From UBA4782 sp034429195 (lineage in GTDB: Bacteria > Chloroflexota > Anaerolineae > Anaerolineales > Anaerolineaceae), in assembly GCA_034429195.1 (NCBI GenBank), contig DAOUGQ010000012.1:62001-126000 (forward strand): 64,000 bases of DNA, in the 5' to 3' direction. The notes under the pieces were generated by a model. It made no database searches, had not been told where the DNA came from, and saw only the letters and a list, made by a program, of their open reading frames with translations. Shown here piece after piece: positions 9,203-18,545 of this stretch. Within the stretch, counting starts at the first letter, position 1. The number at the start of each line of letters is the position of its first letter. A program made the translations under genes and the position numbers.

Positions 9203-10357
9203 ATGAAAAAATCAAAGATCGTTGTAGTTGTAATGCTTGTTGTTCTGCTAGCCTCCATGATGAGTGCCTGTGGACAAAAAGCCGCTGATGACACCATCAA
9301 AATTGGTTACATTGGTGCTCTCTCTGGCGACACCGCTGTTTGGGGTCAGGCTGGTTTGAATGGTATGCTGCTCACCGCCAAAGAAATTAATGAAGCTGGT
9401 GGTATCCTGGGTAAGCAAGTGGAAGTAATTGGTCTTGATGGTCGTGGTGATCCCACTGATTCAGTCAACGCCTTCCGCCGCCTGGTAACTGAAGAAAAGG
9501 TTATTGCAGTTATTGGTACCAACTTCTCAAGTTGCAATATTGCCATGGCTCCCATTGCTGATGAGCTGAAAGTCCCATTGATCGCAACTGCAGCCTCCAA
9601 TCCTAAAGTAACCGTTGATGAAAATGGAGTTTTACATCCTTACAGTTTCCGCATCGGTTTTATCGATCCTTTCCAGGGACAGGTTCTTGCTAATCTGGCT
9701 TCCAATGAATTAAAAGCCAAGACTGCCGGTATCATCTATGATATTGGTTCAGACTACTCGACTGGTCTTTCTCAATACTTCGAAGATCAGTTTGTAAAGA
9801 ACGGTGGCACCGTTGTAGTCAAAGTCGAAGCGCACTCTGGCGATAACGATTTCCGTGCTCAACTTTCTAAGATTGCTGAAGCCAAACCAGATGTCCTCTT
9901 GGTTCCATGGATTTACAAAGACGTCGCTCTGATCGCAAACCAGGCTCGTGAACTTGGTATCACCGTCCCCTTGCTGGGTGGTGATGGCTGGGATTCCCCC
10001 GAACTGATCACCATGGCTGGACCTGCAATTGAAGGCAGCTATTATACTTCTCAGCCTTCCTTCGCTAATCCAATTACCAAGCCATACTACGATGCCTACA
10101 TGAAAGAATATGATGGTTTAGTACCAGAAACCGAAGCTCTGTTCGGACATGATGGTCTCTATTGGATCAAGGATGCACTCGAACGTGCTGGCGAAGCAAC
10201 TCCTGCTGCTCTGCGCGACGCACTCGAGAATACAACACAATTTGACGGTTTGATGGGCTCCATGTCCATTGATCCTGCAACCCATAATCCTGCCAAACCA
10301 GCCAGTGTTTATACTTTTACCAATGGCGAACGTGTCTGGTACGGTGATTTCAAATAA
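9203..10357 (+). CDS. ABC transporter substrate-binding lipoprotein, Leu/Ile/Val-binding family
   Basis: A 384-residue extracytoplasmic binding protein of the LivK/Peripla_BP_6 type. The signal peptide ends in a lipobox (SMMSAC, Cys about residue 23), so it is tethered to the membrane. The mature part begins with IKIGYIGALSGDTAVWGQ, the classic opening of the family, and has the DGRGDP and NFSSCN ligand-pocket segments. The ATG at 9203 follows GAGGAG, and the TTG at 9191 is not needed. The family carries branched-chain amino acids but also amides, urea, aromatic acids and other small polar solutes. Next to sugar-type enzymes, its ligand is probably not an amino acid. First gene of the importer, followed by a strong hairpin that could keep its transcript in excess. 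Confidence 0.93.
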   Translation: MKKSKIVVVVMLVVLLASMMSACGQKAADDTIKIGYIGALSGDTAVWGQAGLNGMLLTAKEINEAGGILGKQVEVIGLDGRGDPTDSVNAFRRLVTEEKVIAVIGTNFSSCNIAMAPIADELKVPLIATAASNPKVTVDENGVLHPYSFRIGFIDPFQGQVLANLASNELKAKTAGIIYDIGSDYSTGLSQYFEDQFVKNGGTVVVKVEAHSGDNDFRAQLSKIAEAKPDVLLVPWIYKDVALIANQARELGITVPLLGGDGWDSPELITMAGPAIEGSYYTSQPSFANPITKPYYDAYMKEYDGLVPETEALFGHDGLYWIKDALERAGEATPAALRDALENTTQFDGLMGSMSIDPATHNPAKPASVYTFTNGERVWYGDFK

Positions 10358-10376
10358 TTTACCTTTCTAGTTCGTA

Positions 10377-10403
10377 CTCGGGGGAGCATATCGCTCCCCC
10401 GAG
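10377..10403 (+). promoter_or_regulatory. Intercistronic mRNA hairpin between binding protein and permease
   Basis: CTCGGGGGAGC and GCTCCCCCGAG form a perfect 11-bp, GC-rich stem with a 5-base loop and no U tract after it. It fits an RNA-stabilising or attenuating element that raises binding-protein levels over the permease genes, as in many importer operons. Confidence 0.7.
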
Positions 10404-10427
10404 AAATTGGTTTATGGAGTAATCCTT

Positions 10428-11300
10428 ATGATCTGGCAACAAATTGTGAATGGAATATCTGTAGGAAGTATTTACGCCCTGATGGCAACTGGATATGCGC
10501 TGATTTATTCATTGTTGGGCTTTTCCAACTGGGCGCATGGTGATATTGCCATGGTTGGTGCATATATAGGTTTCTTCTCTGTAGCAACAATGCATCTACC
10601 CTGGTGGGCTTCTCTCATTCTAGCGCTGTTGGGTGCGGGGTTGCTCTCATTACTTAGTGAAAGACTTGCTTACCGAAGAATTCGTCAAAACAATTCTCCA
10701 ACCATGTTTTTGATGATAGCAGCTATGGGTTTATCTGTGGCTCTGCAAAACTTCGTTCTTGTCACTGTTGGTTCAAAATTCAAAACGTATCCCCAGATCC
10801 TTGCCGTAAAAGCAATTCAAATTGGTGATACCTATATTGGTTTAATTGACCTCATTTCACTGTGCATCACCATTGTGGTGATTGGTATCCTTTTCTATCT
10901 TATTGAAAAAACAAAATTTGGTTTGGCAGTGAAGTCTGCTGCGACCAATATGCAGGTGGCTTCTCTGTTGGGAATAAACGTAGACAAATACATCAGCCTG
11001 GTATTTTTATTGGCTGGTTCTCTGGCTGGTTTATCAGGTGTATTCCTTGGTATGAAATATACTGTGTATCCACAATTAGGTAACTTTGCTCTAAAGGCAT
11101 TCATTGCATCTGTTTTCGGTGGTTTGGGAAGTGTGCCTGGTGCAATTGTAGGTGCGCTTTTTATTGGCTTGATGGAAGTTTTCGTGGCGGGATACATCAG
11201 TTCTGGCTTGCGTGATTTCTTCACATTTGCCTTATTGATTGGTGTGCTTGTCATTCGACCTACCGGTTTGTTTGGCAAGGATATTCAAGATAAAGCCTAA
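10428..11300 (+). CDS. ABC importer permease, LivH type
   Basis: A 290-residue inner-membrane permease of the branched-chain amino acid (HAAT) family. It has about eight membrane segments, NGISVGSIYALMATGYALIY at the start, and the cytoplasmic coupling loop SAATNMQVASLLGINVDKY. The SNWAHGDIAMVGAY stretch is typical of LivH. The ATG at 10428 has a GGAG site 8 bases upstream, so I prefer it to the GTG/ATG frame starting at 10407. Forms the heterodimeric channel with the following LivM homologue. Confidence 0.93.
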   Translation: MIWQQIVNGISVGSIYALMATGYALIYSLLGFSNWAHGDIAMVGAYIGFFSVATMHLPWWASLILALLGAGLLSLLSERLAYRRIRQNNSPTMFLMIAAMGLSVALQNFVLVTVGSKFKTYPQILAVKAIQIGDTYIGLIDLISLCITIVVIGILFYLIEKTKFGLAVKSAATNMQVASLLGINVDKYISLVFLLAGSLAGLSGVFLGMKYTVYPQLGNFALKAFIASVFGGLGSVPGAIVGALFIGLMEVFVAGYISSGLRDFFTFALLIGVLVIRPTGLFGKDIQDKA

Positions 11301-11335
11301 ACAGGCTGACTATTCTCGGAAAATGGAGCTCTGTA

Positions 11336-12226
11336 ATGGCTGGATATTATGAAGGATTGTTTATTTTAGTTGGGATCAACATCATTGCGGTGATTGGCGT
11401 TTCCATCTTGACAGGTTTCACCCGATTATTTTCCTTCGGAAATGCCGGTTTCATGGCGATTGGTGCTTATACTGGTGCAATCATCTCTACCAAAGTCCAT
11501 GCCCCACTGGTTGTTTCCATAATTGGTGGGATGATAATTGCGGGATTCATTGCTTTCCTCTTAGGAAAAATCACCCTGGGTTTAAAAGGTGATTATTTCT
11601 TGATTGCTACATTAGGTTTTGGTGAAAGCGTACGTGTGATTATTGAGAACCTGCAAAAAATTACAGGTGGAGCGCGTGGGTATACAGGTATCCCAATGAA
11701 GACCGACCTGTTAGTGGTACTTATCTCTGTAGTAATCGCAATATTTATTGCCTGGAATTTACTTCACTCCAAAATTGGACGGAATTTTCAGGCCATCCGT
11801 GAGCAAGAAGTAGCAGCGGATGCAATTGGCATTGATACAGCTAAATATAAAAATATTGCTTTTATTATTAGTGCTATGTACGCAGCATGGGCGGGAGTAT
11901 TATGGGCTCATTTTTACTCTCTCATTGTTCCCAGTATGTTCAACCTGGGAAAATCCAGTGAACTCACTATTACGGTGGTCATTGGCGGTTTAGGCTCACT
12001 GACAGGTTCAATAATCGCAACAACGATTTTGACTTTGCTGCCCGAATTGGCTCGTGCTGCTGCTGAATACCGTATGCTGGCATATGGTGTTGCTGTGGTA
12101 TTGATTATTACATTGAGACCAAGTGGTTTGATGGGGTATCGAGAGTTTTCATTAAAAGGAACGATCGCCTGGGTTAAGGCACTATTTTCGAAGAAAACCT
12201 CCAAAATACGAAAGGAGGATGCATAA
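11336..12226 (+). CDS. ABC importer permease, LivM type
   Basis: A 296-residue permease, the partner of the preceding LivH homologue. It shows multiple membrane helices, SFGNAGFMAIGAYTGAI in the first third and the coupling helix AIREQEVAADAIGIDTAKYK at about 153-173. The C-terminal stretch GGLGSLTGSIIATTILTLLPEL is typical. GGAG precedes the ATG. Its stop overlaps the start of the ATPase gene by one base, showing translational coupling. Confidence 0.93.
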   Translation: MAGYYEGLFILVGINIIAVIGVSILTGFTRLFSFGNAGFMAIGAYTGAIISTKVHAPLVVSIIGGMIIAGFIAFLLGKITLGLKGDYFLIATLGFGESVRVIIENLQKITGGARGYTGIPMKTDLLVVLISVVIAIFIAWNLLHSKIGRNFQAIREQEVAADAIGIDTAKYKNIAFIISAMYAAWAGVLWAHFYSLIVPSMFNLGKSSELTITVVIGGLGSLTGSIIATTILTLLPELARAAAEYRMLAYGVAVVLIITLRPSGLMGYREFSLKGTIAWVKALFSKKTSKIRKEDA

Positions 12227-13005
12227 TGTCTGATACCATTTTGCATATACGCGATCTACAAAAGAATTTTGGTGGTGTAATAGCCACAAAAGACTTCAAT
12301 TTACAGATTGAAAAGAATCAAATAGCAGGATTGATCGGTCCAAATGGTGCTGGAAAAACTACGATTTTTAACATGATCACTGGCATTTATAAACCAAATA
12401 GTGGCAGTGTCGAATTCATGGGAAATAATTTAATCGGCAAGAAACCTTATCAGATCGCTCAAGCAGGGATTGCTCGTACATTCCAGAATATACGATTATT
12501 CACTAATTTAACTGTACTTCAAAATGTGGTCATTGCCTGCCACAAAGAATGCAAATATTCGGTCTTTGAAGCAGCGTTGCATTTGGGTAATTATAAGAGA
12601 GATGAAAAGGCTGTACACGACCGTGCCCTAACATTGCTTGAGATCGTAGGTCTGCAGGATGTTGCTAACCGGATAGCGGGTGGACTGCCTTACGGTTTTC
12701 AACGCCGTCTGGAAATCGCTCGAGCGTTGGCGATCAATCCAAGGTTACTTCTTTTGGATGAGCCAGCAGCAGGTATGAATGCGGAAGAATCCAATGATCT
12801 GTGCGGGTTTGTGTTTGATTTACATAAAAAGTTTGATTTAACAATTTTCTTGATTGAACACCATATGGATGTAGTTGTGAAGCTGTGCGATCGGATCACA
12901 GTACTAAATTTTGGACAAACGATCTGTGAAGGTACACCAGATGAGGTGATCAAGGATAAACGCGTTGTTGAAGCGTACCTGGGAGAGGAGAATAACCATG
13001 CTTGA
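12226..13005 (+). CDS. ABC importer ATP-binding protein, LivG type
   Basis: A 259-residue ATPase. Walker A GPNGAGKT lies near residue 39, the LivG-style signature is LPYGFQRRLEIARAL in place of LSGGQ, and Walker B is LLLLDEPAAGMN with the H-loop IEHHMD. The long loop after the Q-loop is also typical of LivG. It starts with the overlapping TAATG of the permease gene and overlaps the next ATPase gene by 8 bases, so the four importer genes are tightly coupled. Confidence 0.94.
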   Translation: MSDTILHIRDLQKNFGGVIATKDFNLQIEKNQIAGLIGPNGAGKTTIFNMITGIYKPNSGSVEFMGNNLIGKKPYQIAQAGIARTFQNIRLFTNLTVLQNVVIACHKECKYSVFEAALHLGNYKRDEKAVHDRALTLLEIVGLQDVANRIAGGLPYGFQRRLEIARALAINPRLLLLDEPAAGMNAEESNDLCGFVFDLHKKFDLTIFLIEHHMDVVVKLCDRITVLNFGQTICEGTPDEVIKDKRVVEAYLGEENNHA

Positions 13006-13717
13006 AATCACCAACCTGGAAGCGAGCTATGGTGGTATCCGAGCCCTGCGCGGTATCAACCTTCATGTGGATGAGGGTGAAATTGTTGCGGTATTAGGCT
13101 CAAATGGAGCGGGTAAATCTACCCTGTTGAAGTCCATTTCATCGGTTGTAAAGCCAATCGCCGGTGAAATAAAATTCGAAGGAAAGCCCATTCCAAAACT
13201 TCCGTATAAAGTTGTTGAAGCCGGGATTGTTCATGTACCGGAAGGGCGTCAGATCATCCCGAATTTAACTGTGTATGAAAACCTGATGATTGGTTGTTTC
13301 TTACGAAAAGACACTGAACAGATTCATAAAGATCTTGAAATCGTGTACTCTTATTTCCCAAGGCTTCTCGAGAGAAAGAATCAATATGGTGGGTTGCTTT
13401 CTGGTGGCGAACAGCAGATGCTGGCATTGGGAAGAGGGCTAATGTCAAAGCCAAAGATCATGATGTTGGATGAGCCTTCTCTGGGTCTTGCTCCAATCAT
13501 CGTGAATCAGATATTTGAACTTCTTTCTGAGTTTAACCGTGAACAAGGCGTGACGATCTTGGTCGTTGAGCAGAATGCATATAAAGCTCTCTCTATTGCC
13601 AATCGCGGTTACATCATGACCACTGGTGAGATCACTGCTGAAGGTGATGCAAAAGAACTCTTGGGAAGGCAAGATATGAAAGATATCTACCTTGGTCGAA
13701 AAGAAGGAAGCCTTTAG
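12998..13717 (+). CDS. ABC importer ATP-binding protein, LivF type
   Basis: A 239-residue ATPase with Walker A GSNGAGKS, a full signature LLSGGEQQM, Walker B IMMLDEPSLGLAP and the switch VVEQNA, the standard LivF pattern. I place the start at 12998 (MLEITNLE), preceded by GAGAGGAG and overlapping livG by 8 bases. The earlier ATG at 12965 would add eleven unrelated residues. Together with LivG it powers the importer. Confidence 0.94.
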   Translation: MLEITNLEASYGGIRALRGINLHVDEGEIVAVLGSNGAGKSTLLKSISSVVKPIAGEIKFEGKPIPKLPYKVVEAGIVHVPEGRQIIPNLTVYENLMIGCFLRKDTEQIHKDLEIVYSYFPRLLERKNQYGGLLSGGEQQMLALGRGLMSKPKIMMLDEPSLGLAPIIVNQIFELLSEFNREQGVTILVVEQNAYKALSIANRGYIMTTGEITAEGDAKELLGRQDMKDIYLGRKEGSL

Positions 13718-13747
13718 TTTATCGATAATTATTATAAGGAGTATTGC

Positions 13748-14719
13748 ATGAAAGGCATTGGTGTTGGTGTCTGGTCTTTTGGTATGGGAACTGATCGTTA
13801 TGTAGGTAACGGATATAAGCCATACATGAAGGTGGAAGAACGTATAGCACAAATTGCCAAACTTCCTAATGTGACCGGTCTCGAAATTACTTTCCCCAAT
13901 GAAGTGGATACAAAATCAACAAAGCAATTTAAACAATTGTTGGATAAGAATGGCTTAAAGCTTTGTGGTATGGGTGTCGAGATCGTATGTGATGGAGAAT
14001 GGAAAACTGGTTCGTTTACTTCTCCTGACCCTCAGCGGCGGGAAAAGACCATCAGCATGGTTCGTGATGCGATGGACGTCGCAGCTGAATTTGGCGTGTC
14101 TACCGTCAGCCTCTGGTTGGGGCAGGATGGTTTTGATTATGCATTTGAGGAAGATTACGAGTTTGCCTGGAACAATCTGGTAGAAGGGCTACGTACTGTT
14201 GCCAGCCATCGAACAGATATTCAGCTTGGATTGGAATACAAGACGAGCGAACCAAAAATGGCGAATTATGTCAATTCAGGTGGAAAAGCCCTGGCATTGG
14301 CTTATGCAACCGGAAAGAAGAATGTTGGCATTACTCTGGATGTTGGACATGCCTTCAATGCTCGAGAAAACCCTGCAGAAATTGCCGCAGTTTTGCTTGC
14401 AGAAAAGCGATTGTTTCATCTGCATTTGAATGATAACTATGCCTGGGCAGATGATGACATGCCTGTAGGTAGCGTCCATTTGATCCAATATATTGAGCTC
14501 TTTTATTGGTTAAAGAAAATGCAATATGATGGTTGGTTGTCGCTCGACCTCTATCCTTATCGTGACAATCCTTCTGAAGCCTGCCTAACATCACTCCATT
14601 TTATTGAAAAATTACAGAACCTGGTGAACCAACCTGATTTTGACGAAGTGGTAGAGAGCAACCGCTACAAGGGAAGCCGCTCTATTCGAGCGATGTATGA
14701 ACTATTAATGGGTAAATAA
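13748..14719 (+). CDS. Sugar isomerase/epimerase TIM barrel, rhamnose-isomerase-like
   Basis: A 323-residue xylose-isomerase-like TIM barrel. Metal-binding stations are readable: Glu in LGLEYKTSEPK (about 160), Asp/His in TLDVGHAF, His in FHLHLNDNYAWADDDMPVGS and Asp in LSLDLYPYR. The phrase HLNDN followed by an acidic run and GS is reminiscent of the L-rhamnose isomerase (Pseudomonas-type) and D-tagatose 3-epimerase relatives, which interconvert aldoses and ketoses with Mn or Co. Situated directly after the importer and before a polyol dehydrogenase, it would make the ketose phosphorylated by the FGGY kinase. The actual sugar is unknown. Confidence 0.85.
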   Translation: MKGIGVGVWSFGMGTDRYVGNGYKPYMKVEERIAQIAKLPNVTGLEITFPNEVDTKSTKQFKQLLDKNGLKLCGMGVEIVCDGEWKTGSFTSPDPQRREKTISMVRDAMDVAAEFGVSTVSLWLGQDGFDYAFEEDYEFAWNNLVEGLRTVASHRTDIQLGLEYKTSEPKMANYVNSGGKALALAYATGKKNVGITLDVGHAFNARENPAEIAAVLLAEKRLFHLHLNDNYAWADDDMPVGSVHLIQYIELFYWLKKMQYDGWLSLDLYPYRDNPSEACLTSLHFIEKLQNLVNQPDFDEVVESNRYKGSRSIRAMYELLMGK

Positions 14720-14732
14720 GAGGAGAGTTGCC

Positions 14733-15794
14733 ATGAAAGCAGCCCGATATTATGGTTATAAAGACATACGCATCGAAGATATTCCAGTCCCGGCAATTCC
14801 AAAAGGTTATGTCCAGGTAAGGGTTGCCTGGGCAGGTATTTGCGGAACTGACCGTCATGAATATACTGGACCCATCTGGATACCGATAGAAAAACCGCAT
14901 CGTATCACTGGACAAAAAGCACCAATTACTCTTGGGCATGAACTTTCAGGTGTGATCGTGGGATTAGGTGAAGGTGTGGCTGGATGGAATGTAGGGGATA
15001 GGGTTACTGCCAGTGGTAATATCTATTGTGGCGAATGTGATCTATGCAAAAGTGGTAAGGTCAATTTATGTGAAAATCTGGCATTTAATGGTATTGGGTG
15101 TGATGGCGCATTTGCGGAATATGTTAATTTACCAGCTTACCAGTTATTCTCTGTGCCTGATAATGTCACACTTGAGCAGGCTGTACTGGCAGAACCTCTA
15201 GCTTGTGGTTGGCATGCTACCAAGATGATGGGCGACATGCAGGGGAAAAATGTTGCAGTGGTTGGTCCTGGTATTATCGGTATTAGCTGTGTAATTGCTG
15301 CCCATGCTGCAGGGGCGAAAGAAATCATGGTATCAGGGATTGGTCGAGAAAATGAAGCAATAGCACGCCAGATGGGTGCTACTCACTACGTTGACAGCCG
15401 GGAGCAAGATCCCATCGCTGAAGGGAAGAAACTAACTGGAAAACCCGGTTTTGATGTCGTCTATGAATGCGTTGGCATTCAGCCCTCTCTGAATACAGCT
15501 TTGGACTTGCTGCGAAAAGCAGGGAAACTTATGCAAATGGGTGTCTACGAAAAGATGCCACTGTTCAATATGAATATTTTCCAGGAAGGCGAGAGAACTC
15601 TCTATTCATCACAGGCATATACCGATGAATTGCGTGATGTTCTCCTATTGATGAAGAAGCACACTTTTCCTGTTGAAAAACTAATCACTGCAAAAATATC
15701 TTTAGATCGTATCGTGGAAGATGGTTTTGAGGAATTACTTCGCAACCCATCTAAACATATCAAAATTGCCATACAGATCAAACCTATCGATTAA
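14733..15794 (+). CDS. Zinc-dependent dehydrogenase, butanediol/threonine dehydrogenase-like
   Basis: A 353-residue medium-chain dehydrogenase. Catalytic zinc ligands lie in GICGTDRHEY and LGHELSG, the structural zinc site is CGECDLCKSGKVNLC, and the Rossmann motif is VVGPGIIGIS. The inserted segment between the Cys and the GHE motif (PIWIPIEKPHRI...) is typical of the 2,3-butanediol and L-threonine dehydrogenase group, which oxidise secondary alcohols next to another polar group. It is only distantly similar to the dehydrogenase of the left operon, so the locus has two distinct oxidoreductases, perhaps for two steps. GAGGAG precedes the ATG, and the gene follows the isomerase by 13 bases. 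Confidence 0.92.
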   Translation: MKAARYYGYKDIRIEDIPVPAIPKGYVQVRVAWAGICGTDRHEYTGPIWIPIEKPHRITGQKAPITLGHELSGVIVGLGEGVAGWNVGDRVTASGNIYCGECDLCKSGKVNLCENLAFNGIGCDGAFAEYVNLPAYQLFSVPDNVTLEQAVLAEPLACGWHATKMMGDMQGKNVAVVGPGIIGISCVIAAHAAGAKEIMVSGIGRENEAIARQMGATHYVDSREQDPIAEGKKLTGKPGFDVVYECVGIQPSLNTALDLLRKAGKLMQMGVYEKMPLFNMNIFQEGERTLYSSQAYTDELRDVLLLMKKHTFPVEKLITAKISLDRIVEDGFEELLRNPSKHIKIAIQIKPID

Positions 15795-15827
15795 AGAACT
15801 GAAATTAGAACTAAAGAGGTAAAACAA

Positions 15828-17015
15828 ATGGATTCAAAGAATAAAAAATTTGCAACTCGTGCTGTACATGCAGGGCAACATCCAGATAAGGAAACCGGTG
15901 CACTGGTTTCTCCAATGTATTTAACAAGTACTTTCGTATTCACTCCAGAAAAAATGGAGCGATATATTCATGGTGATAAAGAGGGCATTTTCACATACGG
16001 TCGTTCCCGCAACCCAACCCAGAACAGTTTCCAGGAGAAAATTGCTTCTTTGGAAGGTGCAGATATGGCGCTGGCAACTGCTTCTGGTATGGCAGCCATT
16101 TCAACAGCCTTGCTCGCAGTCGTCCATGCTGGAGACCATATTATTTCCTGCAAGACCGTTTATGGGGGCACCTTTGCTCTATTCACCAGTATTTTTCCTG
16201 AATTGAATATTGATGTTACTTTCCTCCCTGAGATGACACCTGAAGCTCTCGATGCTGCAAAACGACCTAACACCAAGGTAGTTTACATGGAAACCATCCT
16301 TAATCCAACGCTTGAGGTGCTGGATCTCGATCCTATTTATGCTTGGGCAAAGAAGAACAAGGTCATGTCATTTGTTGACAACACCTTTACCACCCCTTAT
16401 CTTTACAGACCAATTGAACACGGCGCTGATGTAGTTGTTCATTCCACCACCAAATACATCAATGGTCATGGCGATCATATTGGTGGAGCCATCGTTTGTG
16501 ATAAAACATTTCACGAAAAAGTTCGCAGCGGTGTATACCAGGAGTTGGGACCTGTGCCAAGTCCCTTTGCCTGCTGGCTGGGTTTGCGCGGCTTAAAAAC
16601 CCTTCACCTACGTATGAAAGCACATTGCGAAAACGCAATGAAACTTGCTGAATGGCTTGAGAAGCAGCCCAAAGTTACATCCGTTTCTTACCCTGGTTTA
16701 AAAAGCCATCCCCAGCACGATCTGGCGAAAAAACAATTCCCCGATGGTTTTGGCGGCATGGTCGGTTTTTGTGTGAAAGGCGGTATCGACGAAGCCAAGA
16801 ATTTGATCAATCACATGGAAATGGGTTATTATGCTGTTTCATTGGGCGATCTGGATACGCTGGTTGAACAACCTGCAACCATGACCCATGGAAAGATGCC
16901 AAAAGAGCAACGTGAAGCAATGGGAATTCAGGATTCATACATTCGTGTGTCTGTGGGTGTTGAAGATGTGGATGATATCATTGCAGATATTGAACACGCA
17001 TTGACCTTTATTTAA
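15828..17015 (+). CDS. Cys/Met-metabolism PLP-dependent enzyme (gamma-lyase/cystathionine synthase family)
   Basis: A 395-residue fold-type I PLP enzyme of the transsulfuration family. Visible are YGRSRNPT (57-64), where Tyr and Arg bind the cofactor phosphate of the neighbouring subunit, the SGMAAI loop (86-91), Asp184 in VDNTF that pairs with the pyridine nitrogen, and the Schiff-base Lys209 in HSTTKYINGHGD. These enzymes cleave or replace the gamma-substituent of methionine, homocysteine or acylhomoserine. Methionine gamma-lyase is a reasonable first guess. Its presence in a sugar-type operon is odd. It sits 33 bases after the dehydrogenase and 9 before the kinase, clearly co-transcribed. 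Substrate and reaction remain open. Confidence 0.9.
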   Translation: MDSKNKKFATRAVHAGQHPDKETGALVSPMYLTSTFVFTPEKMERYIHGDKEGIFTYGRSRNPTQNSFQEKIASLEGADMALATASGMAAISTALLAVVHAGDHIISCKTVYGGTFALFTSIFPELNIDVTFLPEMTPEALDAAKRPNTKVVYMETILNPTLEVLDLDPIYAWAKKNKVMSFVDNTFTTPYLYRPIEHGADVVVHSTTKYINGHGDHIGGAIVCDKTFHEKVRSGVYQELGPVPSPFACWLGLRGLKTLHLRMKAHCENAMKLAEWLEKQPKVTSVSYPGLKSHPQHDLAKKQFPDGFGGMVGFCVKGGIDEAKNLINHMEMGYYAVSLGDLDTLVEQPATMTHGKMPKEQREAMGIQDSYIRVSVGVEDVDDIIADIEHALTFI

Positions 17016-17024
17016 GATTTTCTT

Positions 17025-18530
17025 ATGGACTTTAATACCATTCTGACCGTCGATGCCGGAACATCCCGGCTGAAAGCTGCTTTATACAGCGAGAAGGGTG
17101 AGCTATTAGCAATTGCCTCTCGTGTAATGACGGTCATCCATCCCTTTGACGGTGCATCTGAAATAAACATGTGCACCGTCTGGGATGGAATGGTTGAATG
17201 TTGTCTTGAATTATCCAGAGCTCATCCTGAAGAGTGGAAACGATTGATCGGTATTGCTGTAACAGGGCAAGGTGATGGGTTATGGCCAGTTGATAATAAT
17301 GGCAAACCTGTAAGGAATGCCATCTTGTGGAATGACAGCCGGTGTAAGAGGTTGCAGCTTGCCAATGAAGCTGAAATCACGGCATTTGGTATAGCACATT
17401 CCATTTCTCCGCTTTTTGTTGCTGCAAAGCCTCTACTGTTAAAATGGATGCTCGAATACGAGCCTGATCAGTTTAACCGAGTGAGCCATGCACTTTATTG
17501 TAAAGATTGGCTGGTGTTTAACCTGACTGGCAAGATAATCACCGAACGTACCGATGCTTCTACTTCGATGGTGAATATTCTGGAAGACCAGTATGAATTT
17601 GGATTACTGGAGCTGTTGGGTCTTCCATCAAAAACTTCAGAATTATTCCCTGAAATCGTGGATTCACTGCAGATTGTAGGAACAACTACCCATAACGCTC
17701 AGGATATTTGCGGTATTCCTGCAGGAATTCCTGTGATGGCAGGAGCCATCGATGTTGTCGCAACATCTTTTGGCGCAGGCGCACGACTACCAGGAGATGC
17801 AGTGACTACCCTGGGAACCACATTCTGTAATCAGGTAGTACTGACCGCTGATCAGGTATCCCATGAGGATGTCGCAGGAAGCACGCTTTGCTTTATGTAT
17901 CCAAAAAGGTTTGTGCGGGTGATGGCATCTTCCAACGGCTGTTCAGCCATCGACTGGGCACGCAATATTTTCATGCAAGGTAAGGATTTTAGTAATATCG
18001 AATTAGGAGTATCCCAAATTCCTGCTGGTTCCGAAGGAGTATTTTTCCTCCCTTATATGAATGGTGAAAGGGCTCCTTTCCGGATTTCCTGTGCTACTGC
18101 ACAATTCAGTGGATTATCATCTCACCATACGCCCGATCACTTGATGAGGGCAGTGTATGAAGGATTGGTTTACAGCCTGAAAGATTGTTATTCTCACCTT
18201 CCGACAGGTGAAACACCCATTGTGCTTGCGGGTGGCGCTACAGCCAGCAAGGCACTTTGCCAGATGTGTGCAGATATATTAAACCGTCCCATGTTGCGTA
18301 TCCCTGAACAAGAATTTGGACTGCATGGAATGGCAATGAGCCTTTTAGAAGCTTTAGGAATTGGCGCCCCGCAATTGTCTTTGGAAGAACGTGGAGAAGT
18401 ATTCACTCCGGATGAGAAAACTATTGCAATTTACCAGGAAGGTTTCGAGATTTATCGTCAATTGCGAGAATCGATGATGCTTTTTTGGAAAAACCGGGAT
18501 GAATTTTTATCGAATATCCATTCCTGGTAA
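17025..18530 (+). CDS. FGGY-family carbohydrate kinase
   Basis: A 501-residue kinase with the two-domain FGGY (hexokinase-like) fold. The N-terminal phosphate motif is VDAGTSRLKAAL (about 9-20), the substrate loop is VTGQGDGLWPVD (about 83-94), the second phosphate motif is TLGTTFCNQVVL, and the adenosine motif is VLAGGATASKALCQM. The GQGDG element recalls erythritol and L-xylulose kinases rather than glycerol kinase. It should phosphorylate the ketose or polyol made by the upstream isomerase or dehydrogenase, and the product is the likely effector of the SorC regulator. Length is normal for the family. There is only a 9-base gap after the PLP enzyme gene. Confidence 0.92.
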   Translation: MDFNTILTVDAGTSRLKAALYSEKGELLAIASRVMTVIHPFDGASEINMCTVWDGMVECCLELSRAHPEEWKRLIGIAVTGQGDGLWPVDNNGKPVRNAILWNDSRCKRLQLANEAEITAFGIAHSISPLFVAAKPLLLKWMLEYEPDQFNRVSHALYCKDWLVFNLTGKIITERTDASTSMVNILEDQYEFGLLELLGLPSKTSELFPEIVDSLQIVGTTTHNAQDICGIPAGIPVMAGAIDVVATSFGAGARLPGDAVTTLGTTFCNQVVLTADQVSHEDVAGSTLCFMYPKRFVRVMASSNGCSAIDWARNIFMQGKDFSNIELGVSQIPAGSEGVFFLPYMNGERAPFRISCATAQFSGLSSHHTPDHLMRAVYEGLVYSLKDCYSHLPTGETPIVLAGGATASKALCQMCADILNRPMLRIPEQEFGLHGMAMSLLEALGIGAPQLSLEERGEVFTPDEKTIAIYQEGFEIYRQLRESMMLFWKNRDEFLSNIHSW

Positions 18531-18545
18531 TTTTGGAGATTTTTC

